This document shows, piece by piece, positions 1 through 8,079 of a stretch of DNA of 49,262 bases. The notes below the pieces were generated by a model. The model saw nothing but the letters and a program-made list of their open reading frames with translations. It searched no databases and was not told the DNA's origin. The translations under genes and the position numbers were made by a program. The DNA lies in assembly GCF_000282575.1 (NCBI RefSeq), contig NZ_AKJA01000119.1, positions 1-49,262 of the forward strand, given 5' to 3'. Every line of letters starts with the position of its first letter. Position 1 is the stretch's first letter. Source of the DNA: Herbaspirillum sp. YR522 (GTDB lineage: Bacteria; Pseudomonadota; Gammaproteobacteria; Burkholderiales; Burkholderiaceae_D).

Positions 1-22
1 GTTGGCGTATTGGCGGCCTTCT
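1..22 (-). repeat. Partial second copy of cdiA sequence at window edge
   Basis: The first 22 bases of the window are identical to positions 4001-4022, inside the large cdiA gene and in the same orientation. There the minus strand encodes residues around EKAANTPT. The identity stops abruptly at position 22 or 23. A further duplicated stretch of cdiA probably continues to the left, outside the window. Confidence 0.75.
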
Positions 23-71
23 GAACCACACTGCGTGGAACAAATTTTCTATACAGCGTACACAATCGTAT

Positions 72-458
72 TTATCTTGCTGCCAACGGAGTGGCAAGTT
101 CCGCATGGAAGACTTCAATCCTCTTTATCACTTGTCGGAATGTCCTCTCCGCATCTGGATCAGCATCATGGAAGCGATCCCAGAAATCGCCGCCAAACTC
201 TCTGGGCGCTATGGAATAGCTCCCGCTATCGAAATCCAAAAAATTCCAGTAATTAGGAACTGCCGGATCGATAACATCGAAGTATTGAAGCTCCACCAAG
301 ACCGGCGTGCTATCTGAGTCTCGCTGAACCGTGATCATTACTGAACGACCTTCTGGCGGGAAACGAACACCAAGAGCAATATATATCTTTCCTATCGTGA
401 AGCTTGGATCATCACCTTGTCCTTTATAGTCACGCAGCCTTGCATAACGTACTTTCAT
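72..458 (-). CDS. Putative immunity protein of displaced cassette 3
   Basis: 128 residues, no signal peptide and no membrane segment, so probably a soluble cytoplasmic protein. I do not recognise a named family. Its role is inferred from position. It directly follows a degraded CdiA-CT-like toxin tail, and its ATG at 456-458 would overlap the toxin stop codon in an ATGA arrangement if one missing base in the toxin were restored. Such overlap is typical of toxin-immunity pairs. It is acidic and aromatic-rich (repeated FD, FW and YW pairs), as many immunity proteins are. The start is fixed by this junction. An alternative is an unrelated small hypothetical gene, but the context makes immunity the best reading. 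Confidence 0.6.
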   Translation of the reverse strand: MKVRYARLRDYKGQGDDPSFTIGKIYIALGVRFPPEGRSVMITVQRDSDSTPVLVELQYFDVIDPAVPNYWNFLDFDSGSYSIAPREFGGDFWDRFHDADPDAERTFRQVIKRIEVFHAELATPLAAR

Positions 459-474
459 CGCGTCACCACCCCTT

Positions 475-774
475 TCACTTTGAAGTCCGACGTAACGTAA
501 TCGACCTTACAGTAACCGAATTCATGTAGTAATGAAGCTGCATTGATTGTCCATTTGGCATCGTTACTGACTGCGTTGTGTACTTACCCCAGTCGGCAAT
601 ATTCGCCCCATCACTTGTCAGTTCCCTCACCACACTCGGGTTCTTAATTACGCCATCGGCCAGCAGAATTGCGTCAGAGCTTTTGATTTCCTGGGTAGTA
701 AACCGTTCACGCCATAGGCAGCCACGGGCGCGACTTTGCTGCTGTTTTTTGTGCTCGGAGTAGTCGTGCGTCAT
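475..774 (-). pseudogene. Displaced CdiA-CT toxin fragment, frameshifted
   Basis: The readable part (about residues 22-88, with DWGKYTT and QLHYYMNSVT) looks like the end of a CdiA/haemagglutinin-type polymorphic toxin. The last 16 residues are out of frame. Adding one G between 510 and 511 gives a tail GKVDYVTSDFKVKGVVTR. Its stop codon then overlaps the ATG of the next gene by ATGA. No pre-toxin region or secretion domain precedes it. The first ~21 residues come from a repeat element (767-865) that also occurs at 1957-2055. It is therefore a silent cassette that could act only after recombination, and only if the frame were repaired. The toxin activity is unknown. Confidence 0.65.
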
Positions 775-865
775 GGGTGCCCCTTAAAAAGGGGCACGGT
801 ACCTTCCGCGAATTTCCAGTTTGCGATATTTATGCCATCAACGCCACCTCAGCAAATCGTGACGA
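767..865 (-). repeat. Cassette-border repeat, copy A
   Basis: This stretch resembles 1957-2055 in the same orientation. Both copies share a TGCGTCAT block, a CCCTTAAAAA-GGGG block about 10 bases further on, and a closing block TCAACGCCACCTCAGCAAATCG. The middle is diverged. It lies just downstream of the CPCC immunity gene, and copy B lies just downstream of the first immunity gene. It therefore marks the border between toxin/immunity cassettes. Confidence 0.6.
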
Positions 866-903
866 TTTGCTTTTCAGGCGCTGCTGGGAATGGGACCTGA
901 AGC

Positions 904-1122
904 TCAACATTTATTTGTTTTTCTAAACCACTCCTCGCGAGCCTGATTGAGACTACATGGGTTCGCACCTCCGACGTAGTTCGGATCAGACAATTGCACC
1001 GGATCATCCTCCCAAAAACAAATAGGACAAATTTCATACTCTCCTAATTCTGAGATGGCACGGTTCCCACAACAAGGACAAGCCACAAGGTTATCTTGAT
1101 GAACATTCATTGTTTGTTCCAA
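904..1122 (-). CDS. CPCC-family cysteine-rich protein, likely immunity protein
   Basis: 72 residues with the CPCC-family signature: a CPCCG motif near residue 15, a second pair in ICPICFWEDD, then DPNYVGGANPCSLNQAR. The two C-x2-C pairs suggest a small zinc-ribbon-like fold. Members of this family are often found next to polymorphic toxins and are proposed to be immunity proteins. Here the gene overlaps the 3' end of the displaced toxin ORF by 16 bases, which supports translational coupling and a toxin/immunity pair. A second ATG four codons in (MNVHQ) is an alternative start. The family call is firm; the immunity role is inferred from context. Confidence 0.75.
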   Translation of the reverse strand: MEQTMNVHQDNLVACPCCGNRAISELGEYEICPICFWEDDPVQLSDPNYVGGANPCSLNQAREEWFRKTNKC

Positions 1123-1706
1123 TAGTTAATCCCGTCCGTTGGTCTAAACATAGTTCGGGGAGCATTTGTTAAAGTTTTGACAGCAAAAGTATTTGTAGCC
1201 GGATCGTAGAACATTACATCACCATTCGGCTTTGTTTTTGTCAAAACACCTGTAGGAGGATTGCTAACAAAATTTTGTGCTTCTTCTACATATTGAGAAG
1301 CATTCTTGAACTCGGGAAATTCACTTGCGTGTTTTGTCCAATGCGCAAGTGCATTTTCGGGGGCAGATAGAGTTTTTGTCGCAGACCAATCGCCAGCCAA
1401 GGCATTACCCTTGGAATCGACATTTATAATTTTTCCAGTCGTACTTGTGGCTACTGCATCATCAACTGCCCCAGCTGCACTATTTGTCCCTTTGCCAGAT
1501 GAGTTGACAGTACCCGCAAATAACAAGTCGGTCTCATTACCAAGCAGCCGCCCCAGCAGCCCCAAGGCCTTGGTGGCGAACATCCCGCCCAGGATATTTT
1601 CTTCGAAGAAATAATCCTTCAACGCGCTGCCGTTTTGCGCCAGGAAACCGTTGATGCGGTCGGTAATCCCCCCATTTCTCACGTTCGCCAGAAGTAGAAA
1701 CGTCAA
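1107..1706 (-). CDS. Displaced CdiA C-terminal toxin module (cassette 2)
   Basis: 199 residues if read from the TTG at 1704-1706; an in-frame GTG at 1680-1682 is an alternative. Residues 1-15 are encoded by the right end of an IS3-family remnant. Residues ~16-73 are nearly identical to the pre-toxin segment of the large CdiA (RINGFLAQNG...DLLFAGT). Residues ~74-199 are a different toxin domain with an AHWTKHASEFPEF motif and the end RTMFRPTDGINYWNKQ. That ending resembles small RNase-like polymorphic toxins of the Barnase/EndoU/ColicinE5-RelE type, but I cannot confirm the activity. There is no secretion signal, so it is probably a silent donor cassette. Recombination through the shared pre-toxin segment could swap it onto CdiA. 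Confidence 0.7.
   Translation of the reverse strand: MTFLLLANVRNGGITDRINGFLAQNGSALKDYFFEENILGGMFATKALGLLGRLLGNETDLLFAGTVNSSGKGTNSAAGAVDDAVATSTTGKIINVDSKGNALAGDWSATKTLSAPENALAHWTKHASEFPEFKNASQYVEEAQNFVSNPPTGVLTKTKPNGDVMFYDPATNTFAVKTLTNAPRTMFRPTDGINYWNKQ
1488..1661 (-). repeat. Pre-toxin direct repeat, copy 1
   Basis: This 174-bp stretch matches 2728-2901 with only about three mismatches and no gaps seen. It encodes the pre-toxin residues just before the variable toxin domain. Direct repeats at this point are the expected substrate for exchange of CdiA C-terminal modules by homologous recombination. Confidence 0.9.
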
Positions 1707-1840
1707 GCAGCCATGGCCAGCTGCTGTTTCGGGGTGATTCCGCCCAAGGCCATGTTAGGGCGTTCGTGGTTGTAGGTCCATCCAGTTGGTCGCAAACTGC
1801 TGTATGTGATCCAGGCCGGCCCATTGATATTGGGATAGCT
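1662..1840 (-). mobile_element. IS3-family insertion sequence remnant (3' end)
   Basis: The minus strand encodes the C-terminus of an IS3-family OrfB transposase: DHIQQFATNWM, then after a 2-base deletion near 1778-1780 TYNHERPNMALGG and ITPKQQLAMAA, with the stop at 1703-1705. Downstream, GGTAATCCCCCCATTT at 1662-1677 (plus strand) looks like the terminal repeat of such an element. It abuts the pre-toxin repeat exactly. The left part of the element is missing beyond about 1840. This is a dead remnant that separates the cdiA immunity gene from the displaced cassette. Confidence 0.75.
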
Positions 1841-1956
1841 GCGGCCATAGTGAAAGCATCCACCTGGAATTCCAGGCGCAATTGAGCTGCGTGTCATACA
1901 TTGAAAATCTAGTACGAGCGCAGGTTCTATCCCGTTTTTAGGCTCGACGTGGTAGT

Positions 1957-2055
1957 GCGTCATATGTGTCCCTTAAAAACGGGGCGTGGGGGCTCTCGCG
2001 ACTTTGCGCTTGGCGAGATTTCCGCCGTCAACGCCACCTCAGCAAATCGCCACTT
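1957..2055 (-). repeat. Cassette-border repeat, copy B
   Basis: Partner of the element at 767-865 (see that entry for the shared blocks). It begins a few bases after the stop codon of the first immunity gene, and its far end runs toward the IS3 remnant. The two copies hold the same position relative to two unrelated immunity genes. Confidence 0.6.
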
Positions 2056-2062
2056 TTTAACA

Positions 2063-2305
2063 TTACGTTACCGCACCCCAATACCCGTGAAACGGCCCAT
2101 CAGGATAAACCAGCCGCCAAATGCACTTAGAGGATAGACACTGAAACCATCGTTCGGTTAGACCAGCGACTGCATATAAATCTTTAACAGACACCTCTAT
2201 AGCAATACCTTCAGCAACTTGCGACTCAATCCAATCTATGAATCTCTTAAATTCAGAATTGGATCGAAAACTATCTATTACTTCCCAATTACAATTTTTG
2301 ATCAT
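2063..2305 (-). CDS. Putative CDI immunity protein (cdiI position)
   Basis: 80 residues if started at the ATG 2303-2305, which overlaps the cdiA stop codon as ATGA; an upstream ATG at 2315-2317 would add four residues. It is soluble and tryptophan-rich: NWEVIDSF, FIDWIESQVAEG, RWFQC, WRLVYPDGPF. This pattern resembles small proteins that I associate with the same toxin family as the CdiA tail ending in PAWIKP. The expected role is to bind and neutralise the incoming toxin domain of sister cells. The pairing is strongly supported by the overlap. The family resemblance is from memory and was not tested. Confidence 0.75.
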   Translation of the reverse strand: MIKNCNWEVIDSFRSNSEFKRFIDWIESQVAEGIAIEVSVKDLYAVAGLTERWFQCLSSKCIWRLVYPDGPFHGYWGAVT

Positions 2306-5300
2306 GGTTTTATCCAAGCTGGATCGATTGTGACATTTCTAGGAAAGAGAACCTGATTTCCACCGCCGACCAAGCCACCTTGCGCAGCAGCTTGCCCTTG
2401 GTACAACCGTACTCCTGCAGGAACTTCTATTTTTACAACCAAAGTGGCGAGGTTTCCCCATGCAGGATTTAAAGCGCTATCTATGATTGATTGAACTGGT
2501 CCCGAGGGTGCAGTTGTAGTCCAATAACCTCCTAGTTGATCGGCGGCGCCTCCATATACTCGATACAGTGCCGTTGGCTCGGTAGTTACTGTTTCGGCAT
2601 ATGTGCCGCTTCTGAATGTGCTTGCGATAGATGGAGGAAGAGGTCCAGGGTTACTTAAAGGACCGTACTGCACTAAGCCCTTAGTAGTGGGGGCAATATC
2701 GCTGGTTATATTTAGTCCACCACTTGCCCCTTTGCCAGATGAGTTGATAGTACCCGCAAATAACAAGTCGGTCTCATTACCAAGCAGCCGTCCCAGCAGC
2801 CCCAAGGCCTTGGTCGCGAACATCCCGCCCAGGATATTTTCTTCGAAGAAATAATCCTTCAACGCGCTGCCGTTTTGCGCCAGGAAACCGTTGATGCGGT
2901 CCGCTTCTCTCTCCGCTTTTCCGGGAACCAGCGCATCAGGTGGCGGCGCCAGGGCGGCATTGAGGTATTTATCCGCACGCTGGGGCTCGGTAGCGGAAAA
3001 ATAGGTTTGAACCGCCCCATCGCCATTAATAGGCACGCCATTGATCACGATGGGCGTACTCATGTACGGCTTCAACAAATCCTGTGCGCTTTGCCATGCA
3101 TTCAGGTAGGCCTCCAACCCGCCGCGCGCTCCCTCGCTATCCGGGGAAGCGGATGCCTTGACCAGGGCAGCGAGATAGTCCATGTTCTTTCCCGCTTCGA
3201 CATTGTCGACCAGCCCATTGGCGACACGCTCGAGCATGTCCGACCAGAACAGTGTTTGCCTTGTCACACAATCCGCATCGCTGCCGCACATTGCGACGGC
3301 TTTGTTCTTGGCAAGCGTAGAAAGCAGGGCCCGTTCCGATTGGTGCAGCTGGCGATTGTTCAGGTCGACGTTGACCGCCGTAGCAACGCCGGCGCCGCCC
3401 CCGACAATCGCGCCGATTCCCGCAGCTGCCGCAGCGGTGACTACGCCTTGCAACTCCTCCGGCAGTCCCATTTCCTTGATGCGGGCGGCCAGCGCAGGCA
3501 TCAGCTGGGCGCTAGCCGCCGCACCCAGTCCTCCCGCTAGGCCTCCGCCCAGCAAGCCCGCTGCCGCATGCGCCGCCACCCGCGAGGTTCCCCCTTCGTC
3601 CCAGCCTGCCGCCTCGTCCCTGAGCTTCTGCGCCAACGCCGAATCGCCATTCTTCTCAGCCACATCGGCCGCTGTCTTGAGTTCGATCTTCTTGGTGTCG
3701 GCGTAGTCGCCGATGGCCTTGGCCGCCGTCTGCCCAAAGGCTTGCACGATCCGCGCCTCAGCTTCGACCTGCTGACGCAGCGCCTCGCCATTCCATGCTT
3801 TCGACAAGGCGCCGCTGGCGTCGTTGCTGGAATCGACGTCGCGGTTGAGCGACGCCAGCAACTGAGCCACCTCCATGCCATTGGCAGCCTTCTGGGCAGC
3901 CGCATCAGTGATGACGATCGTTCCCCCGCTCACGCCGGAACGGGTAACGCTGGACTGACTGCCCTGCGCATCGGAATAGCCGGGGCTGCCGCCCAGCCCG
4001 GTTGGCGTATTGGCGGCCTTCTCGTCGGCCTCCGTCGGCGGCTTGCTTTGATCGCCGACCTTGCTGCTCAGGGAACCGCTCACCGAGTAGCCGCTCGCCT
4101 CATACGAATCGTGATTCTTGATATCGCTGTAGGTCAGGGATCCGGTCTGCAAGAAATTCTTGTCGTCCGCGACTGCCTGGGCGGTGCTCGCAATCACCGC
4201 GCCCTTGAGGTCGGTATTGCCCGCGACGGCGATCTGGTAGCCGCCGTCGCCGGCCTTGATACCGGCCTGCGTGACCACGCTCTCATAATCGCCCTTGGCC
4301 TTGGAAGCCGACAAGCTGCCGCTCACCGAGCTGGCGCCGTAGCAGAACGGCGGCACGCATAGGCTCAGGCCGATGCCGGCACTGCTTTGCTTGCTGTCGT
4401 AGGTGCTCTTGTCTTGCAGGCTTTCGATGCTGAGGTTGCCGCCTACGGCAGCGGCCACCGAGTTGGCCGTGACGGTGGCGCCGCGCAGATTGGTGTCGCC
4501 GCCGCTGATCAGGCTGGCGCGGTTGCCGGCGCTGATCGTCGTGGCGTTGTTGATCACGTCTTCGCCGTCGCTGTTGCCGCGCCCACGGCTGGCGCCCAAT
4601 TCCAGCGTGAAACCATTCTGGCTGCCACCCATGGCGAAGCCGATACCGATGCTGGCGCCGCTGTTGCTGTTGTTGCCGTGCTGACTGGCCACGCTTTGCG
4701 ACGCCGCCAGGTTGATCTGGTGGTCGGCCACGAGATTGACGTTGGCGCCGCCGCTGACGGCGCTACCGACGATGTTGATGTCGCTGCGGTTACCCGCACC
4801 GGTGGCAATAAGGTTGACCGTGCCGCCTGCCCCGATCGCGCTGCCCACAGCAGTACTGGAAGCATTCGTCACGGTGCTGCTGCTTTGCGAGCTGCCCAGA
4901 CTCAACGTGATCTTGAAGCCGGTGGTATCGGTCGGATTGGCCGCCAGCGCGGCACCGCCTTCATAGATATTCTTGGCGGCAGTTGCCGCCGCCAGCGCCT
5001 GCATGCGCGTGTCACTGGTCTTCTGGCCGGCCTGGATCAACTGCTGCCCGGTTTGCAGCATCGATACCACGGGGCTGTTGATGGCCAACGTCAGGCCGCT
5101 CTGCTTGTACTTGTTCTCCTGGGTATAGGTCGACGCATCATACGCGGCACCGATATCGATCGATTTGGCGATAATGTTGATGTCGCCCCGTGGTGCCACC
5201 ACCTGGCTTCCGGTCTGGCTGTAGGCGTTGCCCGCGATGATATTGACGTTGCCGTTGACGCTGCCCACGGTGCTGGCGTTGTTGGTGACGCTGGCGCCCC

Positions 5301-7989
5301 ACCCGTTCGCCTCCTGTCCCTTGCTGCCGATGCTGACGCCGAAGCCCGCTCCCATCAAGCCGGACTTGTGATCTTCCTTGGTGTGGGATTGCTCGGTCAG
5401 GTTCTGCGTGGTGGTGATGGTGACGTCGTTGGCGGCGCGTAGCGAGGTCAGTTCGGTGGAGACCACATCGCTGCCGCGTACGGAGATATTCTTGCCGGAC
5501 TCGATAACGACCTTGTTGCCGCTGAGGGTGCTACCGTTGGCGATGTCCTGTCGGATCTGGTCGAGGCGGTCGGAGGAGCTGCGCGAGAACAAGCCGCGGC
5601 TCTCCGAATGGGCCTGCTGCCACTCTTCCGAGGTCGAGCGCGATTCGGCGATGGTGACGTTGCCCTTGGCCTGGATGGCGATGGTGCCGTTGCTGTAGAT
5701 ATCGCTGCCGGCCACGCTGATCTTGGCATCACTGCGGCCGGTGGCGATCAGGTTGACGCCCTTCTCGCCTTCGATGAGGCTGCCTGCGGCCACGGAAGAA
5801 CTGTCCTTCGTTTTCATCCAGGCCTTGCCGCCGCGTTCATCGATGCGGTTATCATTGTTCTTCTGCAGCGCGCCAATGTTGATGTCGCCTGCTGCATTGA
5901 GCGTCACCATCCCGTCCTTGCTCGACAGCCGGCTGGCGAGCAGGTTGATATCACCGCTGCCATTCTGGCCGCTGGCAACGATGCTCAGGCCCTTGCCGGC
6001 GGCGATCTGGCTGGTGATGAGGTTTTCGGTATGCCCCACCACGTCGAGGTCGTAGCGATCGCTGCGTCCGGTGACCACGCTGTCGGTAGCGGTCTTGACG
6101 GCGCTGACCTCTACCGAGCCGCCCGCCATCAAGGCGGCATCGCCAGTGACGTCGATGGACGAACCGCGTACGGCAATATTGCGGCCAGCTGCAAAGCTGG
6201 CGTCGCCACCGGCCTCGATGGAGCTTCCCATGGCCTGTTGCAGCTGGGAGGTGATGCCGCCGTTGCGCATCAGGCCGAGGTTTTCTGCCTTCTCGCCAGC
6301 GCTGTCCCAGGCTAGCTTCACATCGCGCTGGGCAGTGGCGGCAGCGATGGTCAGGTTGTTGTTGGCGGCCAGTTCGAGCGTATCGCCGGCCTTGATCTTC
6401 CCGCCAATGATGTTGATGTCATTGGCGACCAGGCTAACCTGACGGCCCGTGACGCTGCCCTGCCTGCCGTTGTTCTGGAAGTCCGTCGCAATATCAAGCG
6501 TACCGGTGGCCAGTACGTCGACCTTGTCGCCGCGCAACTCGCCGCCTGTGTTGTTGATATTGCGGGCGGTAACGGCAAGCTGGTCATCGGCACGCACGAT
6601 ACCGCTGTTGCTGATCGTATCGGCCGCCAGCGTCACATCGCTGCCGCCGATGAGCGCTCCGCTGGCTTGCAGAGTGGCGCTGCCGCCATGAGCCAGGTAC
6701 ACCGTCGGCACCAGCACGCGCTGTGTGCTGCCGTCTGCCAGCGTGACTTCGGTATCGACCAGCCAGACGATGTTGCTGGTCAGCGAGGCTATCTGCTCGG
6801 CCGAGAGGGCGATGCCCGGTGTTAGCTGGAAGGCGTTGGCACTGGCTACGCCACTGTCCATCAGCGCCTTATACTGCGCCTCGGCATTGGTATAGCCATC
6901 AAGGAATTTCCTGCCGGTCAGTTCGGCGATCTGGTCGTTGATCAGCTTCTGCTCGTAGAAGCCGTCGCCCAGCCGTTTCTGCGTCATTGACGGGTCCATC
7001 GTCAGACGGCCCAGCATGTAATCGCTGCCGAGGAAGGTCTTGTAGTCGGTAAAGCGGCTGTCGGTTTCGACCAGGTATTGCTGTTGCGGCGCCGGGCGCA
7101 GCGAGAATAGCCCGCCGGTCGACAAGGCGATGCTGGTGGCCGTGCCGGCGCCATTGATGTGCAGCGCGACGGAGGCGATGCGCTGCCCGCCAGTGGCGCC
7201 AGCGACCTGCGTGGAAAAAGCACCACTCACACGGGTTGTCGAAGCACTGCTGCCGGGTGCGACGATGGTAGCGGCACCGACAGTGGTGTTGCCGATGTTC
7301 TGCGCGCTGATCGACACTGCCTGATTGGACTGGATGCGGGCATCGATGGTCTGCAGCGCGGTCACATCGGTATCGTTGATGGTGGTGTAGGTATGGTGAC
7401 CGACGTTCCGGTCGTAATGGTCGACCGAGGTACTGACGACGGTCTTGTTGACCGAATAGCCGATGTTGTTGACCACGCCACCGCCGCTGCCGCCGTTGAT
7501 GCTGATCGCGCCGCCAGCCAGGATGTCGCTGGCATCATTGGTCAGCGAACCAGTATCGATGGTGATGCTGCCGCTGGCATTGAGCTTTGCGGCATCGCTG
7601 ATGGCGGTAATGGCGTCGTGATAACGGGATGCGTTGTAGGTCCGCTCGCGGAAGTCGAAAGCGCTCTCGCCGTTGATGCCGATCCCTTTCAGTTCGTCCG
7701 GGCTGATATAACGCTCCGGATCGAACTGGTCGACCTCCAGCCTACCTGGGTATTCCCGGTAGACCATTTTCTGATATCCGCGGCACCGCCTGACCCACGC
7801 AGGCGCTGGTAAGCAGCTAAATAATTTAGCGAGATCGACCAGCATTGCCGCGCCGACGAAACAGGCGAGGCCCTCTTGCAACGGGCCATGGAAAGACTGG
7901 ACTGGTCGGCGCGGGCCTACCATCGGGTGCCGCGACTGGCCCGCACCATCGCCGACCTGGACGACGCGCATCAGGTGCGGCGCGAGCAT
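2302..7989 (-). CDS. cdiA: CdiA/filamentous haemagglutinin, N-terminally truncated
   Basis: The reading frame covers 1895 residues. Homology-like sequence starts around residue 75 (YREYPGRLEVDQFDPERY). The preceding ~70 residues read antisense to a comM fragment and are not CdiA. There is no signal peptide and no two-partner-secretion domain, and no cdiB lies in the window. Residues ~400-1200 are haemagglutinin-type beta-helix repeats (GGDASFAAGRNIAV, SGKNISVRGSDVVS and similar). A glycine/alanine-rich segment and an AMCGSDADCV pre-toxin region follow. Residues ~1696-1754 are the repeated pre-toxin segment. Residues ~1755-1895 are the toxin domain (TALYRVYGG, GGYWTT, GGGNQVLFP). This module is common in polymorphic toxins; an ADP-ribosyltransferase-like fold is possible but unproven. 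As it stands the protein should not be exported. Confidence 0.85.
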   Translation of the reverse strand: MLAPHLMRVVQVGDGAGQSRHPMVGPRRPVQSFHGPLQEGLACFVGAAMLVDLAKLFSCLPAPAWVRRCRGYQKMVYREYPGRLEVDQFDPERYISPDELKGIGINGESAFDFRERTYNASRYHDAITAISDAAKLNASGSITIDTGSLTNDASDILAGGAISINGGSGGGVVNNIGYSVNKTVVSTSVDHYDRNVGHHTYTTINDTDVTALQTIDARIQSNQAVSISAQNIGNTTVGAATIVAPGSSASTTRVSGAFSTQVAGATGGQRIASVALHINGAGTATSIALSTGGLFSLRPAPQQQYLVETDSRFTDYKTFLGSDYMLGRLTMDPSMTQKRLGDGFYEQKLINDQIAELTGRKFLDGYTNAEAQYKALMDSGVASANAFQLTPGIALSAEQIASLTSNIVWLVDTEVTLADGSTQRVLVPTVYLAHGGSATLQASGALIGGSDVTLAADTISNSGIVRADDQLAVTARNINNTGGELRGDKVDVLATGTLDIATDFQNNGRQGSVTGRQVSLVANDINIIGGKIKAGDTLELAANNNLTIAAATAQRDVKLAWDSAGEKAENLGLMRNGGITSQLQQAMGSSIEAGGDASFAAGRNIAVRGSSIDVTGDAALMAGGSVEVSAVKTATDSVVTGRSDRYDLDVVGHTENLITSQIAAGKGLSIVASGQNGSGDINLLASRLSSKDGMVTLNAAGDINIGALQKNNDNRIDERGGKAWMKTKDSSSVAAGSLIEGEKGVNLIATGRSDAKISVAGSDIYSNGTIAIQAKGNVTIAESRSTSEEWQQAHSESRGLFSRSSSDRLDQIRQDIANGSTLSGNKVVIESGKNISVRGSDVVSTELTSLRAANDVTITTTQNLTEQSHTKEDHKSGLMGAGFGVSIGSKGQEANGWGASVTNNASTVGSVNGNVNIIAGNAYSQTGSQVVAPRGDINIIAKSIDIGAAYDASTYTQENKYKQSGLTLAINSPVVSMLQTGQQLIQAGQKTSDTRMQALAAATAAKNIYEGGAALAANPTDTTGFKITLSLGSSQSSSTVTNASSTAVGSAIGAGGTVNLIATGAGNRSDINIVGSAVSGGANVNLVADHQINLAASQSVASQHGNNSNSGASIGIGFAMGGSQNGFTLELGASRGRGNSDGEDVINNATTISAGNRASLISGGDTNLRGATVTANSVAAAVGGNLSIESLQDKSTYDSKQSSAGIGLSLCVPPFCYGASSVSGSLSASKAKGDYESVVTQAGIKAGDGGYQIAVAGNTDLKGAVIASTAQAVADDKNFLQTGSLTYSDIKNHDSYEASGYSVSGSLSSKVGDQSKPPTEADEKAANTPTGLGGSPGYSDAQGSQSSVTRSGVSGGTIVITDAAAQKAANGMEVAQLLASLNRDVDSSNDASGALSKAWNGEALRQQVEAEARIVQAFGQTAAKAIGDYADTKKIELKTAADVAEKNGDSALAQKLRDEAAGWDEGGTSRVAAHAAAGLLGGGLAGGLGAAASAQLMPALAARIKEMGLPEELQGVVTAAAAAGIGAIVGGGAGVATAVNVDLNNRQLHQSERALLSTLAKNKAVAMCGSDADCVTRQTLFWSDMLERVANGLVDNVEAGKNMDYLAALVKASASPDSEGARGGLEAYLNAWQSAQDLLKPYMSTPIVINGVPINGDGAVQTYFSATEPQRADKYLNAALAPPPDALVPGKAEREADRINGFLAQNGSALKDYFFEENILGGMFATKALGLLGRLLGNETDLLFAGTINSSGKGASGGLNITSDIAPTTKGLVQYGPLSNPGPLPPSIASTFRSGTYAETVTTEPTALYRVYGGAADQLGGYWTTTAPSGPVQSIIDSALNPAWGNLATLVVKIEVPAGVRLYQGQAAAQGGLVGGGNQVLFPRNVTIDPAWIKP
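2728..2901 (-). repeat. Pre-toxin direct repeat, copy 2
   Basis: Partner of 1488-1661, located inside cdiA just upstream of its variable toxin-coding end. The last shared bases (GATGCGGTC on the plus strand) are where the IS3 remnant begins in the other copy. Confidence 0.9.
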
Positions 7990-8079
7990 GTCGGCGAGGC
8001 TATCCAGTATCGCCGGGCGTTGAAGAGCGCTGACGGAGCGCTCAGGGAACGCCTGCGGCAGCGCCCCCGCACGCTCCGA
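7825..8079 (+). pseudogene. comM: comM (Mg-chelatase family) 3' fragment
   Basis: The plus strand from 7825 encodes SEIDQHCRADETGEALLQ, then RAMERLDWSARAYHRV, LARTIADL and EAIQYRRALK. This is the conserved C-terminus of ComM/YifB, an AAA+ ATPase of the Mg-chelatase family that helps branch migration during natural transformation. Only about 70 of roughly 500 residues remain. An in-frame TAA at 7822-7824 marks the point where similarity ends, close to where cdiA similarity also ends on the other strand. The usual stop codon just after the QYRR motif is absent and the frame runs on to 8265, into the convergent next gene. This is a remnant of a rearrangement; an intact comM may exist elsewhere. 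Confidence 0.8.

Noticed and set aside
8025..8043. GAGCGCT-5-AGCGCTC hairpin as terminator for the orphan gene or comM
   Set aside because: Short, no T-run, and located inside the comM-derived sequence; too weak to call.
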